From contig DMAO01000351.1 of assembly GCA_003446545.1 (NCBI GenBank), positions 1 to 6,202 on the forward strand: DNA of 6,202 nucleotides, read 5' to 3'. A program made the translations under genes and the position numbers. The stretch is from Sphaerochaeta sp. Its GTDB lineage: Bacteria > Spirochaetota > Spirochaetia > Sphaerochaetales > Sphaerochaetaceae. Below the pieces are notes generated by a model, which saw only the letters and a list, made by a program, of their open reading frames with translations, made no database searches and had not been told where the DNA came from. This document shows positions 1 to 5,107 of the stretch, piece after piece; the first letter of the stretch is position 1; the number at the start of each line of letters is the position of its first letter.

Positions 1-128
1 CCTGCACCATTCTCACCAATGAGGGCATGCACTTCTCCACTACGAATCGACAGATGGACATCGTCCAATGCACGAATGCCAGGGAATATCTTTGTTAGGT
101 TGTGTACTTCCAACAACGCTTTCTGCAT
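1..128 (-). CDS. Sugar ABC transporter ATP-binding protein, N-terminal fragment
   Basis: This is the start of the ATPase subunit of a ribose/rhamnose-type sugar importer, which hydrolyses ATP at the inner face of the cytoplasmic membrane to drive uptake. Only 42 full codons are present; family members are about 500 residues with two nucleotide-binding domains. The visible part has the family pattern: LEVHNLTKIFPGIRAL at residues 6-21, then GEVHALIGENGAG, the beginning of the Walker A loop, just where the window ends. The start at 126-128 is supported by an AAGGAGGAG ribosome-binding site directly upstream and by the usual N-terminal length before Walker A. It follows the substrate-binding gene on the same strand but is separated from it by an intrinsic terminator, so its expression is probably lower. 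Context suggests the rhamnose transporter ATPase (called RhaT in Rhizobium), but substrate specificity cannot be read from this fragment. Confidence 0.9.
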   Translation of the reverse strand, partial: MQKALLEVHNLTKIFPGIRALDDVHLSIRSGEVHALIGENGA

Positions 129-157
129 TGCTCCTCCTTCAGCCGATACGCTTGTTC

Positions 158-197
158 AAAAAAGAGATTGCTCCCGCCCAATCAAAGGCGGGAGCAA
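158..197 (-). terminator. Rho-independent terminator between the binding-protein and ATPase genes
   Basis: A perfect 11-bp inverted repeat pairs 168-178 with 187-197 (TTGCTCCCGCC and GGCGGGAGCAA) around an 8-nt loop. On the minus strand the stem is followed after three bases (TCT, with the stem's own A and T before it) by six T residues (158-163). It sits 14 bases after the binding-protein stop codon and 29 bases before the ATPase start. Partial read-through here would give many binding-protein transcripts and fewer ATPase/permease transcripts, a common arrangement in importer operons. The structure is seen in the sequence; the leaky behaviour is inference. Confidence 0.85.
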
Positions 198-210
198 GAT
201 AGGACTTTTT

Positions 211-1224
211 CTAGAAAATTGCAGCGTACTGCTCAATGTTGCCCTTGTTGAATACATATGGGGTGCTCATGTAGATGAGACCATTGTCCACAACCTTGAC
301 ACTCTTCATGCGTCCGGCAGGAATGACGTCACCAACATTGGCTTTGGTGGTTCCGTCAATGAGTGCATTGAGTATGTAGGTGGAGGTGTATCCAAGATCA
401 ATTGGATTCCACAGGGCCATCTGACGGCAGGTATCGTCAAGGATGTAGCCCTTCATTTCTGAGGGAAGGCCAAGACCAGTAACTTCCACAACACCAACCT
501 TGCCAGCATCCTTCACAGCCTGTGCAGTTGCGAGCAGACCAACGGTGGTCGGGCAAATGATGGCTTGGAGCTTAGGGTACTTCTGCATCAAGGATACGGC
601 TTCACGGTAGCTCTTGTCTGGGGCGTCATCGCCATAGACTACTTCTACAAGCTTCATCTTTGAGTACTTGGGATCGGTGATCTCTTTCTTCATCCAGTCG
701 ATCCAGAGGTTCTGGTTGGTTGCCTGGGCAGAGGCGCTCAGCACAGCGACTTCACCGGTGTAGTCGGTAAGTTCTGCTGCAAGCTGGATCTGCTGACGAC
801 CGATAAGCTCAGCATTACTGGGCAGAAGGTCGACGATACGTCCACCAGGATTGATACCTGAGTCAAAGGAAATCACCTTTATGCCAGCAGCCATTGCTTT
901 CTTGGCAACGGAGATAAGAGCATCTGCATCGTTGGCGGAGATGGCAATACCATCAACACGCTGTGCGATAAGGGTCTCGATAATCTCAATCTGGCCTTCA
1001 GCAGTTGCCTGTGGAGGAGCCATATAGGTGGTAGTTATACCACCAATTTCCTTAGCCGCCTCTTCACTTCCCTTGAAACAAGCATCAAAAAATCCATTCC
1101 CCATGCTCTTTCCAAGAATGACGATCTCTTTTCCTTTTGCAGAGGCATCTTCCTTTGTGCCCTGTGCAAACACGGTTCCCATTGCCATGGCAATGATCAA
1201 AACGATCAGCAGTGTTTTCTTCAT
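211..1224 (-). CDS. rhaS: Periplasmic L-rhamnose-binding protein of an ABC importer (RhaS-type)
   Basis: This 337-residue protein captures the sugar in the periplasm and delivers it to the ABC permease. Residues 1-20 form a signal peptide (two lysines, a hydrophobic core, then VFA before Q21), fitting signal peptidase I; there is no lipobox cysteine. The rest is a type 1 periplasmic-binding fold (Peripla_BP_4): strand VILGKSMGNGFFDA near residues 35-48, LIAQRVDGIAISANDADAL in the first lobe, then NQNLWIDWMKKE, VVYGDDAPDKSYREA, PTTVGLLATAQ and ALWNPIDLGY. From memory, the last group matches the RhaS rhamnose-binding family rather than ribose or xylose binders. I chose the start at 1222-1224 because it opens the signal peptide and follows an AAGGAGAG ribosome-binding site; an ATG 12 codons upstream would put that site inside the gene. 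It lies 72 bases after the aldolase and before a terminator. The name rhaS here is the transporter gene, not the E. coli regulator. Confidence 0.88.
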   Translation of the reverse strand: MKKTLLIVLIIAMAMGTVFAQGTKEDASAKGKEIVILGKSMGNGFFDACFKGSEEAAKEIGGITTTYMAPPQATAEGQIEIIETLIAQRVDGIAISANDADALISVAKKAMAAGIKVISFDSGINPGGRIVDLLPSNAELIGRQQIQLAAELTDYTGEVAVLSASAQATNQNLWIDWMKKEITDPKYSKMKLVEVVYGDDAPDKSYREAVSLMQKYPKLQAIICPTTVGLLATAQAVKDAGKVGVVEVTGLGLPSEMKGYILDDTCRQMALWNPIDLGYTSTYILNALIDGTTKANVGDVIPAGRMKSVKVVDNGLIYMSTPYVFNKGNIEQYAAIF

Positions 1225-1273
1225 ACAAACTCTCCTTTTTTTCTTCTTTCGGAAATTCAAAAATCTATGTATA

Positions 1274-1287
1274 CCCGGAAATCCGGG
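1274..1287 (-). other. Short GC-rich hairpin between the aldolase and binding-protein genes
   Basis: A 14-base near-palindrome (CCCGGATTTCCGGG on the minus strand) could fold into a 5-6 bp stem with a tiny loop. It lies 9 bases after the aldolase stop and 49 bases before the binding-protein start. The nearest T-run on the minus strand is several bases downstream (TATACATAGATTTTT), so it is not a standard terminator. It could be an mRNA processing or stabilising point for the abundant binding-protein message, or nothing. Confidence 0.35.
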
Positions 1288-1296
1288 ACAAATAGC

Positions 1297-2376
1297 TTAA
1301 GACGATGCCATTGTGCTGCGATACTTCTCCACTTCCCAGTTACGGATGAACCTGATCATATCCTCGTCCATGAACAGGGGCCCTCCAAAGCTCTCTGTGT
1401 AGACGCTGACCTTGATGGTATCAAGGAACAGGGGAAGAGGTTTCTCCCCAACCGAGAAGACCCCGGTATTCTGCACACAGATAATCTTCGGCCCATTGCC
1501 ATACAGCCTCTCATACTCACCGAATTCTGCTCCAACTGACGCTCTTTCATCCACCCAAAGCGGCTTGAAGCCGCTATAGACAATGTGGTCTGGAGTGAAG
1601 GAAGAAGCGACTGGGGCGAAGGCCTTTTCAGAGGTAAGGTAGCGAGCAATCTCTTGGTTCAGGGCAGTGACTATCCTCTTGCCTGTAAGCATCTCCAAGG
1701 TAGAAGTGATTGCATCTCTCTTTTTCTCGTCCATGACAAGGGGCGTGAAGTCTGGCTTACGCACAAGCTGTTCTTCAATTGTCCTGAGAATTGTATCATA
1801 AAGGGTGGAAATCTCTTCAAGACTTTCTCCTCCCACAAACACCCCATGGTTCTGCAGGAATATCATGTTGGCCGTCTTGCCAGTCTTTTCCTGAAGCAAG
1901 GCCAATCGCTGTCGAACTATTTTTGCTAGAATGAAGCCTGGCTTGACCAGCTCAATCCAGAGAGCCTCAGGGAAGAGCCGTGCAATAGTGGGTTCCCCAT
2001 CTACAGCGCATGTCACCCCATTGACCAAAGCAGGATGGAGATGCACCACATAGGGAAAAGGAAGCAGGGCATGCAGCAGGGCCTCTACCGAAGGACGGGC
2101 GTTTTCTCCCTCCAAGCGGCAGGCCATCATATCCTTGAGCACCTCTTGTTCCCGCTCATCGTCATCGGTTGAGTAGGTATTTCCCCAAATGCTCTCCATA
2201 CTGGCAAGGTCCATCTGTACGAAACCCTTCACACCGATGGTTGCAAGCTCCATCCCCGATGCCTTGACATACAGGACCCCATCCTTCTTATAGGAGGTGT
2301 TGCCTCCCCCAAGAAGGACAAAGCCTTCATCACTGCCATAGCGGTGGGAAGCAGAGAGCAGCTTCTCTATACTCAT
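1297..2376 (-). CDS. Class II aldolase, probable L-rhamnulose-1-phosphate aldolase (aldolase module of RhaE/YuxG type)
   Basis: This 359-residue cytoplasmic enzyme probably cleaves L-rhamnulose 1-phosphate, and perhaps L-fuculose 1-phosphate, to DHAP and L-lactaldehyde using zinc. It shows the class II aldolase/adducin fold: GGGNTS at residues 23-28, KASG at 38-41, a catalytic-type glutamate E98 in RPSVEALLHA, zinc ligands H112 and H114 in VVHLHP, and the third histidine H177 in LQNHGVF. It is longer than E. coli RhaD (about 270) and has a C-terminal region (TPDHIVYS...KPLWVDE near 261-277, TGVFSVGE near 304-311, RNWEVEKYR near 345-353) resembling the end of the aldolase half of the bifunctional aldolase/dehydrogenase RhaE. 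The gene stops there, with no short-chain dehydrogenase half. Its ATG shares an ATGA with the rhaA stop, and AGGAGA within the rhaA end serves as ribosome-binding site, indicating translational coupling. The class is certain; the rhamnulose-phosphate substrate is inferred from context. Confidence 0.82.
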   Translation of the reverse strand: MSIEKLLSASHRYGSDEGFVLLGGGNTSYKKDGVLYVKASGMELATIGVKGFVQMDLASMESIWGNTYSTDDDEREQEVLKDMMACRLEGENARPSVEALLHALLPFPYVVHLHPALVNGVTCAVDGEPTIARLFPEALWIELVKPGFILAKIVRQRLALLQEKTGKTANMIFLQNHGVFVGGESLEEISTLYDTILRTIEEQLVRKPDFTPLVMDEKKRDAITSTLEMLTGKRIVTALNQEIARYLTSEKAFAPVASSFTPDHIVYSGFKPLWVDERASVGAEFGEYERLYGNGPKIICVQNTGVFSVGEKPLPLFLDTIKVSVYTESFGGPLFMDEDMIRFIRNWEVEKYRSTMASS

Positions 2377-3623
2377 TCTCGATCTCCTAACACATCTGTC
2401 TCATACTGCCCGACCAGATTGATGAGGTCCCCATCCAAAGCAATGCCATTTATACGGCAGAACTCATCCCAGACAAAGCCAAAGGGCAAGATGCTCTGCT
2501 GTTCGAGCAACGCCATCTTGGCATAGCCGTTGTCGGTCTCTTCATACCGAACAAGGAGGTCCAAGGGCTCGAGCATGGCAAAGAGCAGGGCCTTTCTCAT
2601 GGCTCTGGTGCCAGTTACCCAAGCACCTACGCGGTTGATGGAGCCATCGAAGAAGTCAAGGCCTATATGGGTGGTGGCGAGCTTGCCGCTGCGCACCAGC
2701 TCCTCTGCCACCATCTTCACCTTGTCATTGAACAGCACAACATGGTCACTGTCCCAGCGTAGGGGTCGACTGATATGTAATAGCATCTCATCATCGAAGA
2801 GTAAGATGGAAGAGATCTTGTCCGCGATATCCTCTTCAGGATGGAAGTGCCCCATATCGATGCAGAGCATCTTCTTATTTCGAATGGCATAGTTCATGTA
2901 GAACTCATGTGAGCCTACGACAAAGGCCTCACTGCCTATGCCGAACAGCTTGGTCTCCAAGGCATCGACCATCTCGCTCTTGGGGTATTCTATGGCGAAA
3001 ATCTCGTCGAGAGACTCCTTGAGGATAGCGCGGTAGCCGAACTTGTCTACTGTCAGGTTCTTTGCCCCATCGGGAATCCACGTATTGAGAATGCAGGGGC
3101 TCTTCTGCTCGCGCCCGATCCAAGCGGCAATTCTTCTGCAACGTTTCTCATGCTCCAACCAGAAGGTACGAATCGTCTCATCCTTGCTGGCTAGAGTAAA
3201 ACCATCATCTGCAAGAGGGTGACTGAAAAAGGTACCGTTGAAGTCAAGATGGACATTGTTCCTCTTTGCCCAGTCTACCCACCCCTGAAAGTGCTTCTCC
3301 TCTATCTGATCGCGGTCTACAAAGGTAGGGCCGAACTCACCATAACTTGCATGGAGATTCAGGCGGTGTTTTCCAGGAACTAGGGAGAGCACCTTCTCCA
3401 GGTCAGATCGGAGCTCGCTGACATTCCTAGCTTTGCCGGGATAGTTTCCTGTGCTCTGGATCCCTCCTCCAGCTAAGGTGGCATCGGGCTTTTCAAAACC
3501 GCCGACATCATCGCCCTGCCAACAATGGATGGCTATGGGAACAGAGGCCAATTCCTCAAGAATTGAATCAGTATCGACACCATACTTGGCGTATGTTTTT
3601 TTTGCAATCTCATAGGTAGTCAT
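2373..3623 (-). CDS. rhaA: L-rhamnose isomerase
   Basis: RhaA (EC 5.3.1.14) converts L-rhamnose to L-rhamnulose in the cytoplasm, the first step of the phosphorylating rhamnose pathway. The 416-residue product is the E. coli-type enzyme (419 residues) along its whole length: IHCWQGDDVGGFE at 32-44, GNYPGKARN at 59-67, WIPDGAKNLTVD at 182-193, KLFGIGSEAF, IDMGHFHP and RPLRWDSDHVV. With a constant 11-residue offset from E. coli, the metal and catalytic positions are all kept: E223, D256, H259, H283, D291, D293 and D323. The start at 3621-3623 has an AGGAGA ribosome-binding site eight bases upstream and matches the family N-terminus; a longer in-frame opening to 3743 would run into the divergent regulator and has no homology. 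It is first in the leftward operon, overlaps the aldolase by four bases, and is read from an extended -10 promoter. No damage is seen. Confidence 0.97.
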   Translation of the reverse strand: MTTYEIAKKTYAKYGVDTDSILEELASVPIAIHCWQGDDVGGFEKPDATLAGGGIQSTGNYPGKARNVSELRSDLEKVLSLVPGKHRLNLHASYGEFGPTFVDRDQIEEKHFQGWVDWAKRNNVHLDFNGTFFSHPLADDGFTLASKDETIRTFWLEHEKRCRRIAAWIGREQKSPCILNTWIPDGAKNLTVDKFGYRAILKESLDEIFAIEYPKSEMVDALETKLFGIGSEAFVVGSHEFYMNYAIRNKKMLCIDMGHFHPEEDIADKISSILLFDDEMLLHISRPLRWDSDHVVLFNDKVKMVAEELVRSGKLATTHIGLDFFDGSINRVGAWVTGTRAMRKALLFAMLEPLDLLVRYEETDNGYAKMALLEQQSILPFGFVWDEFCRINGIALDGDLINLVGQYETDVLGDRE

Positions 3624-3670
3624 GATTGTGTCTCCTATGTATAAGTTTGACACCTTTTTGAAAATCCGCC

Positions 3671-3699
3671 TTGACAGAATAATCAAATTATAGCACGAT
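3671..3699 (+). promoter_or_regulatory. Candidate promoter of the AraC-family regulator gene
   Basis: A perfect TTGACA lies at 3671-3676. A 17-base spacer leads to CACGAT at 3694-3699, which matches TATAAT at only three positions. The implied transcription start is about 3705-3707, essentially at the regulator's ATG. The element overlaps the rhaA -10 on the opposite strand, so the two promoters could not be occupied together. A second TTGACA at 3647-3652, 24 bases upstream, has no -10 partner and might be part of a regulator site. The weak -10 keeps confidence low. Confidence 0.35.
3687..3695 (-). promoter_or_regulatory. Extended -10 promoter of the rhaA operon
   Basis: The minus strand reads TGCTATAAT, a perfect TATAAT with the TGn extension typical of promoters that do not need a good -35. 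Transcription would start near 3680, leaving a leader of roughly 57 nt before rhaA. The -35 region would fall at about 3710-3716, inside the first codons of the divergent regulator, and is a poor match (GGTATG or TTGGTA with a long spacer). A weak -35 fits a promoter that needs an AraC-type activator. The motif is seen; the activator dependence is inference. Confidence 0.6.
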
Positions 3700-3705
3700 T
3701 TTATC

Positions 3706-4575
3706 ATGTCATACCAAATTCTCCATGAAGGGTTTTTTTTCAAGGAAAACAGCCTAAAAGTGAAGGTAATGCTTCGTGACCCGGAGATACCCTATTCCTT
3801 ACATAGTCACGATTTTTATGAACTGGTGGTTGTGGTTTCGGGCAGAGGAAAACACCTTACTGAAACGGGTGAACATCCTATTGGTGAGGGCTCGATCCTG
3901 TTTATAAGACCTGGGATACAGCACGGGTATGACCAGATAAACAACCTTAGGTTATATAACATCTTACTTGGAAGCGAGGTTTTCTCACGGGATATCTCGG
4001 ACCTATCAGAGATGCCTGGCTTCAAAACATTTTTCATGCAGCCTGAAGATAATATTCCCATTTGCAAGCTTACCAGCTATCAGCTGACCGAGACCATATT
4101 CCTCTTACGGGAGATTAAGGCAGAGAGCGAATGCCTAGATTTTGGCAAGGGTTCTTCAGCCATGGCCTATGCAAAGATCCTGCAGCTGGTCATCAAGATA
4201 GCCAGAACCCAAAACCCAAAACCCAAGACCTCCGTACGAACTACGGCAGAAAGGCTTGAGCCTGTCATGCTCTTCATTGAGCAGAATCTGAACAGATCCC
4301 TGACGCTTGAGGAGTTGGTATCAGTAGCAAACATGAGTGCAAGCACCCTGAACAGGCAGTTCAATGCCTATACTGGATGGTCTCCTGTGGAGTTTCACAT
4401 CCACAGGAGAATAGCCTATGCCTGTTCACTCATCCTCAAGCGGGAGTTGAGTGTTGAGGAACTATCAGAAGCTACGGGCTTTTCGGATGCAAACTACTTT
4501 TCGCGTCAGTTCCGCGCCCATATGAACATGAGCCCCAAACAGTACAAGAAGCTTTGGACAGGGCCGATAAGCTAG
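3706..4575 (+). CDS. AraC-family transcriptional regulator, RhaR/RhaS-like
   Basis: This 289-residue DNA-binding protein is the likely local activator of the rhamnose operon. The N-terminal cupin-type sensor domain shows HSHDFYELVVVVSGRG at 33-48 and GSILFIRPGIQHGY at 62-75, which lines up with E. coli RhaR (HTHDFCELVIVWRG, then DKHSY). A linker near 165-180 leads to the AraC DNA-binding domain: first helix-turn-helix about 198-222 (LTLEELVSVANMSASTLNRQF) and second about 247-270 (LSVEELSEATGFSDANYFSRQF), ending with MSPKQYKKL. The start at 3706 keeps the RhaR-like N-terminus; an in-frame stop at 3691 rules out a longer form, and there is no clear ribosome-binding site. It is divergent from rhaA and ends in a shared CTAG with fucU. 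A T8 tract (3733-3740) and a threefold heptamer repeat lie inside the gene. Rhamnose response is inferred from position and similarity; a fucose response is possible. Confidence 0.88.
   Translation: MSYQILHEGFFFKENSLKVKVMLRDPEIPYSLHSHDFYELVVVVSGRGKHLTETGEHPIGEGSILFIRPGIQHGYDQINNLRLYNILLGSEVFSRDISDLSEMPGFKTFFMQPEDNIPICKLTSYQLTETIFLLREIKAESECLDFGKGSSAMAYAKILQLVIKIARTQNPKPKTSVRTTAERLEPVMLFIEQNLNRSLTLEELVSVANMSASTLNRQFNAYTGWSPVEFHIHRRIAYACSLILKRELSVEELSEATGFSDANYFSRQFRAHMNMSPKQYKKLWTGPIS
4206..4226 (+). repeat. Threefold tandem heptamer AACCCAA in the regulator linker
   Basis: Three exact copies of AACCCAA (4206-4212, 4213-4219, 4220-4226) encode most of the stretch QNPKPKT, residues 169-175, which joins the sensor and DNA-binding domains. 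Because the unit is seven bases, gain or loss of one copy would shift the reading frame and remove the DNA-binding domain. The repeat is seen; any phase-switching role is inference. Confidence 0.75.
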
Positions 4576-5000
4576 ACCACAACCCCTTTCTTCAGCAACA
4601 CATTGGCATACAGGGCTTTCTCACCAGTGGCCACAATGGCATAGGCCTTTTGGGACCGTTCATAGAATGCATAGCGGTCGATGAAGGTGAAAGCTTTGAA
4701 GGCTGGGTCTCCCTGCTTGGCAATCTTCTCATACTCTGCCCAGATGGGGGTCCCAACCGTATCACCAGGAACTTTTTCCATAAGCACTGCGTTGTCAGCA
4801 ACATAGGTATCCAGAGGGAACAGTTGCAGGATAGCTTTGAGAATCGATGGGACATCATGTCCGTCAAGACGGATGACACGATCATTCATGGAAGCGGCAG
4901 GGTAATTTCCGTCCCCGATGACCAGTTCATCCCCATGGCCCATTTCCATAAGGACCTTCAATAGTTCAGGACTCAGAATTGATGGAATGTTTTTTAGCAT
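4572..5000 (-). CDS. fucU: L-fucose mutarotase (FucU, RbsD/FucU family)
   Basis: FucU (EC 5.1.3.29) speeds interconversion of the alpha and beta anomers of L-fucose so that the isomerase receives the right form; it acts in the cytoplasm as a ring-shaped oligomer. The 142-residue product is close to E. coli FucU (140) throughout: ISPELLK-like LSPELLKVLMEMGHGDE at 9-25 with the catalytic-type H22, ASMNDRVIRLDG at 36-47, then AFYERSQKAYAIVATGE at 111-127 and YANVLLKKGV at 131-140. The start at 4998-5000 has an AAGGAG ribosome-binding site eight bases upstream and matches the family N-terminus; the open frame to 5114 is only upstream DNA. It stands alone, divergent from fucI and convergent with the AraC-family gene, whose stop codon it overlaps. 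No separate rhamnose mutarotase (RhaM) is seen, so it might serve both sugars, which is inference. Confidence 0.95.
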   Translation of the reverse strand: MLKNIPSILSPELLKVLMEMGHGDELVIGDGNYPAASMNDRVIRLDGHDVPSILKAILQLFPLDTYVADNAVLMEKVPGDTVGTPIWAEYEKIAKQGDPAFKAFTFIDRYAFYERSQKAYAIVATGEKALYANVLLKKGVVV

Positions 5001-5064
5001 GGCAGACTCCTTGTAGAAGAAAATTTCATTGCAATTACGTAAATCACATGCGATACTGCACATG

Positions 5065-5080
5065 ATGTAAACGATTACAT
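5065..5080. promoter_or_regulatory. LacI/CcpA-type operator-like palindrome between fucU and fucI
   Basis: The 16-base sequence ATGTAAACGATTACAT is an imperfect palindrome with seven of eight pairs matched around a central CG. Its core, TGTAAACGATTACA, fits the Gram-positive cre pattern (TGWAARCGYTWNCW) at all but one position and looks like operators of LacI-family repressors in general. It lies 28 bases before the fucI start and 65 bases before the fucU start, so one bound protein could affect both genes. It overlaps a TTTACA -35-like element for fucU on the minus strand (5066-5071). No LacI-family gene is present in the window. Confidence 0.55.
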
Positions 5081-5084
5081 TACA

Positions 5085-5090
5085 CATAAT
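5085..5090 (+). promoter_or_regulatory. Candidate -10 element of the fucI promoter
   Basis: CATAAT matches TATAAT at five of six positions, five bases after the palindrome. No convincing -35 is present at 16-18 bases upstream (ATGATG or TGATGT), and that region overlaps the palindrome, so a repressor there would block polymerase. The transcription start would be near 5097, leaving a very short leader containing the AAGGGGG ribosome-binding site at 5096-5102. Confidence 0.3.
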
Positions 5091-5107
5091 ATACCAAGGG
5101 GGACCAT

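Noticed and set aside
1225..1260. Longer start for the binding protein, 12 codons upstream
   Set aside because: It would place a lysine/arginine-rich stretch before the signal peptide and bury the ribosome-binding site inside the gene.
1356..1649. Second leftward frame of 97 codons within the aldolase
   Set aside because: It is an alternate frame of the aldolase gene with low-complexity serine/arginine-rich composition and no start signal.
3638..3652. TGT...ACA imperfect palindrome in the rhaA leader as a second copy of the fucI operator
   Set aside because: It has an odd length, no central CG and two mismatched pairs, so it does not match the fucI site well enough.
3647..3676. Two TTGACA copies 24 bases apart as AraC-type direct-repeat half-sites
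   Set aside because: Similarity does not extend beyond the six bases, and a 24-base spacing is not a whole number of helical turns; the right-hand copy is better read as a -35.
3624..3743. Open frame upstream of rhaA that could extend the protein by 40 residues
   Set aside because: The extension lacks homology to rhamnose isomerases, runs across the promoter and the regulator's start, and the internal ATG has a good AGGAGA site at proper spacing.
4554..4964. Rightward open frame antisense to fucU
   Set aside because: The translation has no recognisable pattern and it lies opposite a clearly conserved gene; it is a shadow of the fucU reading frame.
5035..5042. TTACGTAA palindrome upstream of fucU as a second operator
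   Set aside because: The symmetry breaks directly outside the central eight bases and it does not match the better site at 5065-5080.
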